From: Bacteroidota bacterium
Lineage (GTDB): Bacteria; Bacteroidota; Bacteroidia; Bacteroidales; Lentimicrobiaceae
Length of the DNA stretch: 64,000 nucleotides
NCBI GenBank assembly: GCA_009773455.1
Contig: WSXU01000001.1
Coordinates: 1-64,000, forward strand
Reading direction: 5' to 3'
Below, in pieces: positions 34,710 to 44,520 of this stretch. The stretch's first letter is position 1, and each line of letters starts with the position of its first letter. A model generated the notes under the pieces. It did no database searches, was not told the DNA's origin, and was given only the letters and a program-made list of their open reading frames with translations. The translations under genes and the position numbers were made by a program.

Positions 34710-35912
34710 ATGTCAATCCGCGATGGTTACCCGATGATGAAAATGCTGGCCAAATCCCCGGCCGGACTCGAAGAAATACTGGCAGGCGAACTGCAGGAAC
34801 TGGGGGCCGTCAACATTGAACTGCTCAACAGGGCGGTGGCGTTTGAAGGAACCAAAAAAGAACTCTACGCCGCCAATTACCGGTGCCGCACAGCCCTCCG
34901 CATCCTGGTGCCCATCGCTCATTTCACCATACTCAGCGAAAACGACCTCTATAAATCGGTCAAGGCGATCCGGTGGGAAGATTATCTCGACAACAGCCAC
35001 ACCATTGCCATCGACTCCACGGTAACCACCTCCCTGTTTACCCATTCCCACTTTGTCTCACTCAGGGTAAAGGATGCCATTGTTGACAGCTTCCGCGACA
35101 GGACCGGGGAGAGACCTTCAGTTGACACTGAGAACCCCGATTTCAGGATCAACATCCACATCTATAAGGATGAAGTGGATGTTTCGTTCGACAGCTCGGG
35201 TGCATCGCTGCACAAGCGCGGGTACCATGTATCGAATGCCGAAGCCCCCCTGAGCGAGGTGCTGGCAGCAGGTATGATCCTGCTCACCGGATGGGACGGG
35301 CAGTCGAACTTCGTTGACCCGATGTGTGGGTCAGGAACCCTGCTGATAGAAGCGGCCATGATCGCAATGAACATCCCCGCCGGACAATTCCGCGAAGAAT
35401 ATGGCTTTATGCGCTGGAAAAACTATGAAAGCGACCTTTGGGAAGAGGTTCAGAACGAAGCCCTCGAAGCGCAACGCGAATTTAATTACCAGATTGTGGG
35501 TTCCGACATTTCGGAGCACAACCTGCGTTCGGCGGGAGCCAACCTGAAACAGGCGCGGCTGCACAAAGACATTTCTATTAAGGTTAGTCCCTTTCAGGAA
35601 ATCACCCCCCCGGCCGGGGGAGGCCTTATGGTGACCAACCCGCCCTATGGAGAGCGCATCCGTGTTGAAGACATCATTGAACTCTACCAGGAACTGGGTG
35701 ATGCCCTGAAGCAAAACTTCAAGGGTTACAAAGCCTGGGTGATCAGTTCCGATTTCAGGGCACTGAAGATGATCGGCCTGAAGCCCATGAAGAAATACAC
35801 CCTCTTCAACGGGCAACTGGAATGCCGCTATGCCGGTTTCGATCTTTACGAAGGAAGCAAACGGGCGAGGTATCAGACAGGCGAAAGTGAAACCACCGGT
35901 AATGGGAACTAA
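34710..35912 (+). CDS. THUMP-domain 23S rRNA guanine-N2 methyltransferase (RlmL N-domain-like)
   Basis: At 400 residues it has an N-terminal THUMP RNA-binding domain (about 40-165) and a C-terminal Rossmann methyltransferase. The SAM-binding motif 'VDPMCGSGTLLIEAA' is near 202-216, an acidic 'GSDIS' loop follows, and the catalytic 'NPPYGER' near 310 marks N2-guanine methylation. This is the single-methyltransferase form, corresponding to the N-terminal half of E. coli RlmL, which makes m2G2445. The start could also be Met9 (MMKMLAKSP), as no clear ribosome-binding site decides it. Confidence 0.88.
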   Translation: MSIRDGYPMMKMLAKSPAGLEEILAGELQELGAVNIELLNRAVAFEGTKKELYAANYRCRTALRILVPIAHFTILSENDLYKSVKAIRWEDYLDNSHTIAIDSTVTTSLFTHSHFVSLRVKDAIVDSFRDRTGERPSVDTENPDFRINIHIYKDEVDVSFDSSGASLHKRGYHVSNAEAPLSEVLAAGMILLTGWDGQSNFVDPMCGSGTLLIEAAMIAMNIPAGQFREEYGFMRWKNYESDLWEEVQNEALEAQREFNYQIVGSDISEHNLRSAGANLKQARLHKDISIKVSPFQEITPPAGGGLMVTNPPYGERIRVEDIIELYQELGDALKQNFKGYKAWVISSDFRALKMIGLKPMKKYTLFNGQLECRYAGFDLYEGSKRARYQTGESETTGNGN

Positions 35913-36012
35913 CCTGTTCGGAAAGGTAAATAAAAACCCTGGCATCAGGTATTCTCAGCGCCCTCTCCATCATTCACATATTCCAGAATATCACCGGGCT
36001 GACAGTCCAGGG

Positions 36013-36136
36013 CTCCTTACTCCTTACTCCTTACTCCTTACTCCTTACTTCCAACTCCCTACCCGCCTGCGGCGGGCAAGCTCCCTACTTCCTACTCATT
36101 ACTCACAACTCACAACTCATAACTCACTTCTCACTT
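36013..36136. repeat. Long heptamer array interrupted by a CCCGCC-TGC-GGCGGG palindrome
   Basis: Five CTCCTTA units (36013-36047) are followed by CTTCCAA and CTCCCTA. A 19-bp segment containing CCCGCCTGCGGCGGG (36062-36076) follows, then eight further heptamers from 36081 (CTCCCTA, CTTCCTA, CTCATTA, CTCACAA twice, CTCATAA, CTCACTT twice). It lies between the convergent methyltransferase and rsgA genes. Confidence 0.85.
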
Positions 36137-37202
36137 ACCTTTTCTGTTTTATGTCCCTTTTATAATAATCTTTAAGAATCTTACCAAAAATCCTCTCCTT
36201 CTTTCTCTTTTCCGCTGCTGTGGTTTCAAAGTACTCCCTTTCCCTTTCCATGCTCAGGTAGTTCTGATAGGAAGCTTCGTCGATGTCACCATTTTCAACA
36301 GCCTTCATTACTGCACAACCCGTTTCATTGACATGCGTGCAGTCCTTAAACTTACAATTCTGTGAAAGCGCTAAAATACTGTCGAAGGTGATTTCCAGAC
36401 CACCGGCAGCATCGGCAATGCCCACCTCACGCATGCCAGGATTGTCGATCAGGATGCCTCCCTCATCCAGCACAACCAGTTCGCGGTGGCTTGTAACATG
36501 ACGGCCCTTGTTCGTACTCACACTGATCGCATTGGTTTCCATGATGGCTTTCCCCGACAGGTTGTTCAGCAAAGTGGATTTCCCGACACCCGAAGAGCCG
36601 AGCATGCAATAGGTTTTGCCTTTCGTAATGACAGCCCTGATGGCATCGTACCCTTCGCGGGTGTTGTTGCTGATGGCTATAACCCGAACATCCTTAATCC
36701 GGAGGCTTATCTTTTCCAGAATTTCCGAAAGCTGGTCCGGGCTTATCAGATCTGTTTTGTTGAGCACAATGACGGGCTCTACCCCCGATGTATGGCAGAT
36801 GGTCAGATACCTTTCCAGACGGTTGATGTTGAAATCCCTGTCCACTGCCTGAACCAGGAAAGCGCAATCGATATTGGCTGCGATGATCTGAATTTCGCCT
36901 GATTTTCCGACTGCCTGCCGTGCGATAACCGAAGATCTTGGAAATATGTTGTGAATAATGGCCGTTCCATGATCATAAGCCGTGAGGGCTACCCAGTCGC
37001 CAACCGCCGGAAAATCTTCCCGGCTTCTGGCCGTAAAACGCATATTTCCTGTAATCTCCGCCTCATACTCGCCCTGTGCAGTCCTGACAATATATCTTTC
37101 CTTGTGTTCAGAAATAACCCTTCCAAACTCAAGGTCACTAAGGTTATGGCCCTTCCTGAATTCCTCAAGCCTGCTGTTGTAACCCAAATCTTCTGCTGTC
37201 AT
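36135..37202 (-). CDS. rsgA: Ribosome small-subunit-dependent GTPase A
   Basis: The frame opens with GTG at 37229, but ATG at 37202 gives the family's usual N-terminus (MTAEDLGYNSRLEEF), 355 residues. An OB-fold (about 20-90) precedes a circularly permuted GTPase domain: NKTD (G4) comes before the P-loop 'GSSGVGKST' (about 201-209) and 'DNPGMRE' (G3). A zinc site (CKFKDC.H....C) lies near 283-296. RsgA helps mature the 30S subunit. Nothing is odd apart from the short basic C-terminus. Confidence 0.93.
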   Translation of the reverse strand: MTAEDLGYNSRLEEFRKGHNLSDLEFGRVISEHKERYIVRTAQGEYEAEITGNMRFTARSREDFPAVGDWVALTAYDHGTAIIHNIFPRSSVIARQAVGKSGEIQIIAANIDCAFLVQAVDRDFNINRLERYLTICHTSGVEPVIVLNKTDLISPDQLSEILEKISLRIKDVRVIAISNNTREGYDAIRAVITKGKTYCMLGSSGVGKSTLLNNLSGKAIMETNAISVSTNKGRHVTSHRELVVLDEGGILIDNPGMREVGIADAAGGLEITFDSILALSQNCKFKDCTHVNETGCAVMKAVENGDIDEASYQNYLSMEREREYFETTAAEKRKKERIFGKILKDYYKRDIKQKR

Positions 37203-37534
37203 CGCCGTATCAATTACATTTTGTACCACTTTATCCTGGTTTTAAAAAATTCCCGGATGAAACCATGAAACAGAACTGTTTTTCACATTTCAACATTTTT
37301 TAAGGTAAAAACAGGACCATACGTTTCCGGACCCAATGGCAAATAGACGTACTGCAACCTGTATGGTTACAAATGTCTGAAATATTAATCAATCACAACA
37401 GCTGTGATCAATTTCATATGCTGTGAAGTCGCCCGAATTTTATTCATCAAATGCAGGAAAAATGAATGAACCTGAAATAAGAGGCGTATATTTAACATCA
37501 TAAAATAATCCAGTCCGTGAAATGCTCTATCGCT
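37203..37534. other. Divergent spacer between rsgA and the fibrinogen-like gene
   Basis: No gene or clear repeat was seen. TATATTTA near 37487, about 45 bp before the ATG, is one base from a -7 element, but I cannot call it with confidence. Confidence 0.35.
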
Positions 37535-38551
37535 ATGAAAAATCACAGTACAACAGCCCTTGTTATCGCATGCTTTACATTGTTCTGGTGGCCGGCCGGA
37601 GAAGTGAAAGCCCAGGTCCGCAGAAACTGCAGCGAAATTCTATATTATAACCCCTCGGCAACAAGCGGTGTGTATACCATCGACCCCGATGGGGAGGGTT
37701 CCCTGCCAGCCATGGATTGCCGGTGCGACATGACCACCGACGGTGGTGGCTGGACACTGGTGCTGAACTACAACCACCTTGACAACACAAATCCTGCTCT
37801 CAGCGTATTAACCGGGAGCCTACCCCTGCAGGGGGAAACGGCACTCGGCTTCGACGAAAGCGGAACAGCTTACTGGGGTCATGCCGGCAACGGTCTGATG
37901 ACGGCCCTGCCCTTCGATGAAGTCCGCTTTTACGGTTACACTTCCGATCATGCCAGGGTAATTCATTTCAAGACTTCTCACGGGGGAACCGTCTCCTATT
38001 TTAAATCAGGCACAGGATCTACGGATGGAATCAGTACTGACTTTACGCCTCTGACAGGCCACACTTCAATGCTTCCTGCCGCCATCAATATGACTGTTTC
38101 CAATATGGGAGATTATGCCATGACCGCCTATCCTCTGTGGACCGGTTCAACCTACCACTGGTACCTCGGGGGTGAGGATCCTGTTTGCCTTCGCAGATGG
38201 GAAGTAGACAATTATCCCTGCACCACCCCGTCTACCTTTCATCAGATATGGGTAAGGCAGAATGTTTCGCTTGGCGTGAATGATTTTATTCACGGAACCA
38301 TTGAACTGAAGTTATCGCCCAACCCACTCTCCGTCAATGCAGAATTAACGGTGGTGAATGCCAGTCAGCGTCAGCTGGAAAAGGCCCGGATTGCTTTTTA
38401 CAATATGACAGGCATTCAGGTATTTCCTGTAATCACTGGCAGGAATGGCAAGTACACCATTGATAAAGGAGGACTTGCACCTGGCATCTATCTTTGCCGG
38501 CTGGTTAATGAAAATGGAATTCTGGCTGAAACAAGAATGATCGTGCATTAA
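37535..38551 (+). CDS. Secreted fibrinogen-like-domain protein with type A T9SS sorting domain
   Basis: GTG at 37517 is in frame, but ATG at 37535 opens the signal peptide (MKNHSTTALVIACFTLFWWPAG, cleavage after VKAQ), giving 338 residues. A fibrinogen C-terminal-like domain follows ('NCSEI', 'DCRCDMTTDGGGWTLVLNY', a Trp-rich end). The last ~80 residues form a classical T9SS type A domain: 'LKLSPNPLSVNAELTV', 'IAFYNMTGIQVF', 'GLAPGIYLCRL'. It is thus exported by T9SS and probably held on the surface. It contrasts with the four dockerin-tail proteins. Ligand unknown; fibrinogen-like domains often bind acetylated sugars. Confidence 0.82.
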   Translation: MKNHSTTALVIACFTLFWWPAGEVKAQVRRNCSEILYYNPSATSGVYTIDPDGEGSLPAMDCRCDMTTDGGGWTLVLNYNHLDNTNPALSVLTGSLPLQGETALGFDESGTAYWGHAGNGLMTALPFDEVRFYGYTSDHARVIHFKTSHGGTVSYFKSGTGSTDGISTDFTPLTGHTSMLPAAINMTVSNMGDYAMTAYPLWTGSTYHWYLGGEDPVCLRRWEVDNYPCTTPSTFHQIWVRQNVSLGVNDFIHGTIELKLSPNPLSVNAELTVVNASQRQLEKARIAFYNMTGIQVFPVITGRNGKYTIDKGGLAPGIYLCRLVNENGILAETRMIVH

Positions 38552-38691
38552 ACCATTTCCCGGTTTCATTGTTTAAACCACATGAACATGAGAATTACTT
38601 TTTACAACATTTTTGATTATTTCTTTTATTACTGGCTCAGTAATGGAAGGACCAAGGCGTTGTATAAATAGTTAAACTGTATTGTACATCG

Positions 38692-38722
38692 AAAAAGTCC
38701 CGGAACAAGGGACTTTTTTTTT
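38692..38722 (+). terminator. Intrinsic terminator of the fibrinogen-like gene
   Basis: AAAAAGTCCC / GGGACTTTTT, a 10-bp stem with a 7-base loop, runs directly into TTTT. It separates this gene from the aromatic gene run. Confidence 0.85.
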
Positions 38723-38754
38723 GCCGGTCAACAGATCAACCAAACAACCGATGA

Positions 38755-39936
38755 ATGGAAAAGAATGATGCAATAGTGATTCAACCCGCGGAGAGAACCC
38801 TTCAGGTTCAGGAATATTACTTCTCGCGAAAGCTGCAGCAGATCGATGAAATGCGGCGTAACGGAGCTGATGTCATCAATCTGGGCATCGGCAGTCCTGA
38901 CCTGCCGCCTTCGGATGAAGTCACCGAAACATTGTATCAGGAGGCGCTGAATCCAAAAAACCACGGGTATCAGAGTTACATAGGTATTCCGGAACTGAGG
39001 GCTGCCTTTGCCCGATGGTACACGCAATACTTCAGGGTTACCCTTGATCCGGCCGGTGAAATACTTCCCCTGATCGGATCGAAGGAGGGCATAATGCACA
39101 TCACCATGGCATTTGTGAATGAAGGCGAGGAAGTGCTCATCCCCAACCCCGGCTATCCGGCCTATGAGTCGGTGGCCAGGCTGGTCGGGGCCAAAGTGAG
39201 GCATTACGACCTCACTGGTTCGCAGGGCTGGCTTCCCGATCTTGAAAAGCTGGAAGCGGAAGGCGTTGAAAAGGTAAAACTTATGTGGGTAAATTATCCG
39301 CATATGCCCACCGGAACACCGGCTTCAGCTGAACTTTTCAGCAGGCTGGTAACCTTTGCCAGGAAAAACCGGATTCTGCTTTGCAATGACAATCCCTACA
39401 GTTTTATCCTCAATACCGACACCCGCAGCATTCTTGAAACTGAGGGGTCACGGGATGTGGCGCTGGAGCTGAATTCGCTCAGCAAATCACAGAATATGGC
39501 CGGATGGCGCATCGGCATGCTGGCCGGCAGGGCCGATTACATCAAAACCGTGCTCAGGGTAAAAAGCAATATGGATTCGGGTATGTTCAGGCCATTGCAG
39601 TCCGCTGCAGTTAAGGCATTGGAGGCAGGGCCGGAATGGTATGCCTCAGTAAACGAAGTCTACATGAAACGCAGGCGATTTGCCGAAAAGATCATGGATA
39701 TGCTCGGATGTGAATTCGATTCCCGGCAAACAGGACTATTTCTGTGGGGCAGGATTCCCGAATCATATACCAATGTAGAAGAACTGACTGAAAAAGTACT
39801 TCAGAATGCCCATGTGTTCATTACACCGGGGTTTATTTTCGGCAGCAACGGCGACCGTTACATACGTATTTCGCTGTGCAGCAGCGAAGCGTTGCTCAGG
39901 AATGCAATGGAAAGAATAAAAAAAATGTTAGCATAA
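38755..39936 (+). CDS. PLP-dependent class I/II aminotransferase, probably aromatic/prephenate-pathway
   Basis: This 393-residue fold-type I aminotransferase has 'LGIGSPDLPPS' at the N-terminus, a PLP-binding lysine in 'SLSKSQNMAGWRIG' (about 244), a phosphate-binding Arg nearby, and a C-terminal 'RYIRISL' substrate Arg. It is related to LL-diaminopimelate and aspartate aminotransferases. The downstream tyrA and DAHP synthase genes suggest a role in the last transamination to phenylalanine/tyrosine, or of prephenate. The exact substrate cannot be settled by sequence alone. It is the first gene of the run. Confidence 0.82.
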   Translation: MEKNDAIVIQPAERTLQVQEYYFSRKLQQIDEMRRNGADVINLGIGSPDLPPSDEVTETLYQEALNPKNHGYQSYIGIPELRAAFARWYTQYFRVTLDPAGEILPLIGSKEGIMHITMAFVNEGEEVLIPNPGYPAYESVARLVGAKVRHYDLTGSQGWLPDLEKLEAEGVEKVKLMWVNYPHMPTGTPASAELFSRLVTFARKNRILLCNDNPYSFILNTDTRSILETEGSRDVALELNSLSKSQNMAGWRIGMLAGRADYIKTVLRVKSNMDSGMFRPLQSAAVKALEAGPEWYASVNEVYMKRRRFAEKIMDMLGCEFDSRQTGLFLWGRIPESYTNVEELTEKVLQNAHVFITPGFIFGSNGDRYIRISLCSSEALLRNAMERIKKMLA

Positions 39937-40051
39937 AAAAAATGAACCTGGTTTTCCACCTGTTAATACAAAACCTCCGGCTGATCAGAAGCTGGATTTT
40001 GGAAATGGGATATTGAAATACAGCAACCCTTCGGATTAAGACATTTCAACT

Positions 40052-40906
40052 ATGATGAACATTTGCATTGTCGGTATGGGCCTGATCGGCGGATCACTGT
40101 CGAAAGCCCTTCGCGGCAGCGGTTTTGCCGGAACAATCATTGGTGTGGATAAAAACCCGCAGCACCGCACCATCGCCATGTACTGTGGGTTGGCCAACGA
40201 GTTTATGACACTTGACGAGGCGGTTGAAGTTTCTGACCTGATACTCCTCTGCTCTCCGGTGGATGCCAACCTGAAGCTACTGCCTGAAATTCTTGATAAA
40301 ATAAAGGGAACACAGAAAGTGGTGGCCGATATGGGCTCCACCAAGGCCGAACTGGCTGCCGTGGTTGCCAATCACCCGGGGCGGGGGCGCTATGTGGCAG
40401 TTCACCCGATGGCGGGAACTGAATATTCAGGTCCGGCCGCTGCAGTTGAAAAACTGTTCCTCGACAAGGTGGCCATCATCTGCGACCGGGAACAGAGTGA
40501 TGAAGATGCTTACTTACTGGTACTGGCTATGCTTCAGGCCCTGAATATGAAACTTCTGTTTATGAACTCATCCGATCACGATGTTCATGTGGCTTATGTT
40601 TCACACATCTCACACATTACCTCCTTTGCGCTGGCACTGTGTGTACTCGACAAGGAGAAGGATGAAAAGAACATCCTGTCGCTGGCCGCCGGCGGATTCG
40701 AAAGCACTGTGAGGCTGGCAAAAAGTAACGGCGATACCTGGGCTCCGATCTTTCTGGGAAATGCCGGCTCCATTGTTGAAGTGATCGATACCTACATCGA
40801 GAAAATGAACTTCTTTAAACAATTGATTGTTGAACGTGATGCCGAATCGCTGAAAGCGTTAATGACACATGCCAACTCGATCCGTAAAATATTGAATAAC
40901 AAGTAA
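40052..40906 (+). CDS. tyrA: Prephenate dehydrogenase
   Basis: This 284-residue protein opens with the NAD-binding motif 'IVGMGLIGGSLSKAL'. It has the conserved 'HPMAGTEYSGP' segment (about 127-137) containing the catalytic His, and a helical dimerisation domain. It converts prephenate to 4-hydroxyphenylpyruvate for tyrosine synthesis. There is no C-terminal ACT domain, so feedback control by tyrosine through such a domain is not expected. It precedes the DAHP synthase-chorismate mutase gene by 24 bp. Confidence 0.92.
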   Translation: MMNICIVGMGLIGGSLSKALRGSGFAGTIIGVDKNPQHRTIAMYCGLANEFMTLDEAVEVSDLILLCSPVDANLKLLPEILDKIKGTQKVVADMGSTKAELAAVVANHPGRGRYVAVHPMAGTEYSGPAAAVEKLFLDKVAIICDREQSDEDAYLLVLAMLQALNMKLLFMNSSDHDVHVAYVSHISHITSFALALCVLDKEKDEKNILSLAAGGFESTVRLAKSNGDTWAPIFLGNAGSIVEVIDTYIEKMNFFKQLIVERDAESLKALMTHANSIRKILNNK

Positions 40907-40930
40907 ATATTTGTACCTGAAAATGGCTTT

Positions 40931-42031
40931 ATGGAGACAAAAACAACGATAGAACCCCTGAAAAACTGGGATATTTTCAAGCAGCGGCCTTTGCTGATGA
41001 CCGGACCCTGCAGTGCCGAAACCGAAGAACAGGTGATGGAAACTGCCCGGCAGTTGGTAGCGGCCAACAAAGTGGATGTTTTCAGGGCCGGGATCTGGAA
41101 ACCGCGTACACGCCCCAATTCGTTCGAAGGGGTTGGTGCTCCGGGACTAAAATGGCTGAAACAGGTAAAACAGGAGTTCAGTATTCCTGTCGCAACTGAG
41201 GTAGCAACTGAAAAGCATGTGTATGAAGCCCTGAAATTCGGCGTGGATGTGCTGTGGATCGGGGCGCGCACCACGGTCAACCCTTTTGCCGTGCAGGAAA
41301 TAGCCAATGCCCTGCAGGGTGTTGATGTGATGGTTTTTGTAAAAAACCCCATCAATCCTGAACTGGAGTTGTGGGTGGGTGCCATAGAAAGAATCATGAA
41401 GGCCGGGGTAAAACGCATCGGTGCCATTCACCGCGGATTCTCATCGTACGAGAAAACAGCATTCCGTAACCAGCCCCAGTGGCAGATTCCGATCGACCTA
41501 AGGCAACGTCTTAAAGACCTGCCATTGATCTGTGATCCAAGCCACATCGGCGGAAACAGGGCTTACCTGTCCGACATCTCCCAGGAAGCCATGGACCTGA
41601 ATTACGACGGTCTGATGATTGAATCACACATAGATCCTGATACCGCCTGGAGCGACAAAAAACAGCAGCTCACCCCCGCTGCACTGGCTGAAATGCTCGA
41701 TCAGCTGATCCTCCGCAGCGTTGATTCGAGTGATACACAGTTTGTGAGTACCATCGATGAGCTCCGTAGTCAGATCGATATCTTCGACGACCAGTTGCTC
41801 GACATCCTTGAACGCAGAATGCAGATTGCTGAAACCATTGGTCAGTACAAGAAAAAACACAACATTACCATCCTGCAGAGCAACCGCTGGCAGGAAATCG
41901 TTAACAAGGCCATCCGCAAAGCCAACAATAAGGGACTGAGCCCGGAATTTATTTCAACCATTCTTAAGGCCATTCACCAGGAATCCATCACCCACCAGAT
42001 GAAGGTGATGAATGAGCATGAGAAAATCTGA
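40931..42031 (+). CDS. Bifunctional DAHP synthase (type I-beta) / chorismate mutase (AroQ)
   Basis: The 366-residue protein has a KDPG-aldolase-like DAHP synthase domain (about 15-255) with 'GPCSAE', 'KPRTRPNSFEG' and 'CDPSHIGGNR'. A C-terminal AroQ chorismate mutase helix bundle (about 270-355) follows, with 'ELRSQIDIFDDQLLDILERRM'. The first domain starts the shikimate pathway; the second makes prephenate. Such C-terminal fusions are common in Bacteroidota, and the mutase domain can serve as an allosteric sensor of prephenate. The gene is 4 bp from aroB and clearly co-transcribed. Confidence 0.93.
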   Translation: METKTTIEPLKNWDIFKQRPLLMTGPCSAETEEQVMETARQLVAANKVDVFRAGIWKPRTRPNSFEGVGAPGLKWLKQVKQEFSIPVATEVATEKHVYEALKFGVDVLWIGARTTVNPFAVQEIANALQGVDVMVFVKNPINPELELWVGAIERIMKAGVKRIGAIHRGFSSYEKTAFRNQPQWQIPIDLRQRLKDLPLICDPSHIGGNRAYLSDISQEAMDLNYDGLMIESHIDPDTAWSDKKQQLTPAALAEMLDQLILRSVDSSDTQFVSTIDELRSQIDIFDDQLLDILERRMQIAETIGQYKKKHNITILQSNRWQEIVNKAIRKANNKGLSPEFISTILKAIHQESITHQMKVMNEHEKI

Positions 42032-42035
42032 TTGA

Positions 42036-43106
42036 ATGAAGGAACTGACAATAAATGGCAGGCATTCTGTTTCGAAACTGCTGATTGGAGAGGCGCTTCA
42101 TAACCTGACAAACTACCTGCCCGAGAGCAGGGTTATGGTTATTGCCGACAGCCGGGTAGATAAATTTTACAGGCATTTTTACAGCCAATACCCGGTAATT
42201 GCTGCCGGTGAAGGCGAAGGGATCAAGAACCTGACCACCGTTGAGCGGATTTATGAGGAAATGCTTGATCTGGAAGCCGACCGTTCCTGGTTTGTTGTGG
42301 GTATTGGCGGTGGCGTTGTGTGCGATCTTGCCGGGTACATTGCTTCAACCTATATGCGGGGATTGCGTTTCGGATTTGTTTCAACCAGCCTGCTTTCGCA
42401 GGTAGATGCTTCCCTTGGAGGGAAGAACGGGATCAACTTTAAAGGGTACAAGAACCACATCGGCACCTTCAACCAGCCGGAGTTTGTCATCTGTGATACC
42501 GCCCTGCTGAAAACGCTTCCGATGAAAGAGGTGCTGAGCGGCTTCGGTGAAATTGTCAAACACGCACTGATTGCCGATGAAAGTATGTTCCGTTTCCTCG
42601 AAGAACATTACCATGAGGCTGTTAATCTTCAACCCGATGTAATTGAATATCTTGTCTATACCTCGGCAGTCATCAAGTCGGGGGTGGTCAATCGTGACGA
42701 AACCGAGAAAGGGGAAAGGCGGGTCCTCAACTTCGGCCACACCCTGGCTCATGCCATTGAAAAGTGCTCATCACAATATACCCATGGCGAAGCAGTAGGT
42801 ATCGGAATGGCAGCAGCAACTGTCGTTTCGTTGCAGCAAGGGAGAATTTCAGGAGAAACCGCAGGGAGAATTTTGTCATTACTGAAAAATCTCGGACTTC
42901 CGGTAAAAACCGATATAAATAAGGCATTGCTGATTGATGCCATGCGACACGACAAAAAGCGGGATGATTCAGAAATAGACCTGGTACTGCTTGATGGTAT
43001 AGGAAAGTGCGCCATTGCGAGATCACCCCTGGAAACAACGGCCGACCTGGCCAATGCCATGGATATGATTGACAGTCAGGGACAAATATTGAGTTTCAAC
43101 GACTGA
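42036..43106 (+). CDS. aroB: 3-Dehydroquinate synthase
   Basis: At 356 residues it shows the NAD-binding 'GIGGGVVCDLAGYIASTYMRG', the Lys/Asn region 'GGKNGINFKGYKNHIG', and the zinc ligands 'HTLAHAIEK' and 'YTHGEAVGIG'. It converts DAHP to 3-dehydroquinate, directly after the enzyme encoded just upstream. Length and motifs are typical. Confidence 0.94.
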   Translation: MKELTINGRHSVSKLLIGEALHNLTNYLPESRVMVIADSRVDKFYRHFYSQYPVIAAGEGEGIKNLTTVERIYEEMLDLEADRSWFVVGIGGGVVCDLAGYIASTYMRGLRFGFVSTSLLSQVDASLGGKNGINFKGYKNHIGTFNQPEFVICDTALLKTLPMKEVLSGFGEIVKHALIADESMFRFLEEHYHEAVNLQPDVIEYLVYTSAVIKSGVVNRDETEKGERRVLNFGHTLAHAIEKCSSQYTHGEAVGIGMAAATVVSLQQGRISGETAGRILSLLKNLGLPVKTDINKALLIDAMRHDKKRDDSEIDLVLLDGIGKCAIARSPLETTADLANAMDMIDSQGQILSFND

Positions 43107-43203
43107 AGCGGATTCCGGACCAAATAAAATCATCCGGGCAAAGGTCAAATTTCGTAACTTACGGCTTGAAAAGCGGTCAGAAAAAATAAAGATAAACTGT
43201 GTG

Positions 43204-44460
43204 ATGCAGAAAACCATACATCCTTCGGTTGCTACCGGAATCCTGACTGCCCCGCCCAGCAAAAGCATGACGCAACGAGCCATTGCCGCGGCATTGCTTG
43301 CCAAAGGGACATCAAACCTTATCCGCACTTCCGATTGCAACGATTCGCTGGCTGCCCTTGAAATGGCGAAAAAACTGGGAGCTGAGGTGGTTCCGGGAGG
43401 TGATGAAATCACCATTATGGGAGGATTTCTGATCCGGAGTCAGCGCCTGAACTGCGGTGAATCGGGACTGGCCATGCGTATGTTTGCCCCCATTGCCGCC
43501 CTGCACCGGAAGGAGATCACCTTTACAGGTGAAGGATCCCTGGGCAAACGTCCGGTGAATATGATCGGCGAAGCGCTCATCCAGCTTGGTTCCGGATTTG
43601 AATCTGCAAACGGACTGCTCCCTTTTACAGTAAAAGGGCCTTTGCAGGGTGGGAATGCCGATATCGACGGCTCAGTGAGTTCACAACTGCTCACCGGACT
43701 GCTGATGGCCCTTCCGTTGGCTGCCTCAGCATCCGAAATCAGGGTAAACAACCTTAAAAGCAAACCTTACATCGACATGACAATTCAGCTGCTTTCCGAC
43801 TTTGGAATCAGCATTGTTCATGAGAATTATGAAATGTTCAGTATCCCGGGAAATCAGGAATACCACGCCAGAGAATACACCATTGAAGGCGACTGGAGCG
43901 GGGCGGCCTTCCTGCTGGCTGCCGGAGCCATTAATGGATATCTTACTGTAAGGGGAATCCGGCACGACAGCAAACAATCTGACAAGGCTATTCTTAATGT
44001 TCTGAAGATGGCGGGTGCCGAAATGATGGTGAATTACGATTCGGTTGAAATCCGGAAATCTGCCCTCAATGCCTTTACCTTCGACGCCACCGAATGCCCC
44101 GACCTCTTCCCTCCGCTGGCAGCACTGGCGGCTTATGGCAAAGGGATTTCGAGGATACATGGCGTTGAACGCCTCACCCACAAGGAAAGCAACCGGGCAG
44201 AGGCCATACGTGACGAACTTACCAAAACAGGAATTAAAGTTTTGGTTGAGGGCAACACAATGCTCATCGAAGGTGGAAAAATTTCGGGTGCTTTCGTAAA
44301 TTCGCACAACGATCACCGCATTGCCATGATGGCTGCCGTGACAGCGTTGGGAGCGGAAGGACCCATAACAGTGGCGGATGCGCAATGCGTCGCCAAATCT
44401 TATCCGGGATTCTTCAACGACCTTGCTGAAACAGGTGTTCGGGTTGATGAATCTGCATAG
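43204..44460 (+). CDS. aroA: 3-Phosphoshikimate 1-carboxyvinyltransferase (EPSP synthase)
   Basis: GTG at 43201 is immediately followed by ATG at 43204, taken as the start (MQKTIHPSVATG), 418 residues. 'APPSKSMTQRAIAAALLA' carries the shikimate-phosphate/PEP lysine, 'LNCGESGLAMRMFAPI' the conserved loop, and 'HKESNRAEAIRDEL' and 'NDHRIAMMAAV' the C-terminal motifs. In the N-terminal loop the usual glycine-rich stretch reads CGESGLAMR. Makes EPSP in the late shikimate pathway. Confidence 0.94.
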   Translation: MQKTIHPSVATGILTAPPSKSMTQRAIAAALLAKGTSNLIRTSDCNDSLAALEMAKKLGAEVVPGGDEITIMGGFLIRSQRLNCGESGLAMRMFAPIAALHRKEITFTGEGSLGKRPVNMIGEALIQLGSGFESANGLLPFTVKGPLQGGNADIDGSVSSQLLTGLLMALPLAASASEIRVNNLKSKPYIDMTIQLLSDFGISIVHENYEMFSIPGNQEYHAREYTIEGDWSGAAFLLAAGAINGYLTVRGIRHDSKQSDKAILNVLKMAGAEMMVNYDSVEIRKSALNAFTFDATECPDLFPPLAALAAYGKGISRIHGVERLTHKESNRAEAIRDELTKTGIKVLVEGNTMLIEGGKISGAFVNSHNDHRIAMMAAVTALGAEGPITVADAQCVAKSYPGFFNDLAETGVRVDESA

Positions 44461-44520
44461 CAGTCCGATCAAAATCCGGTATACTTACAATGAAATTCAG
44501 GATAATCAAATAAACAGACA

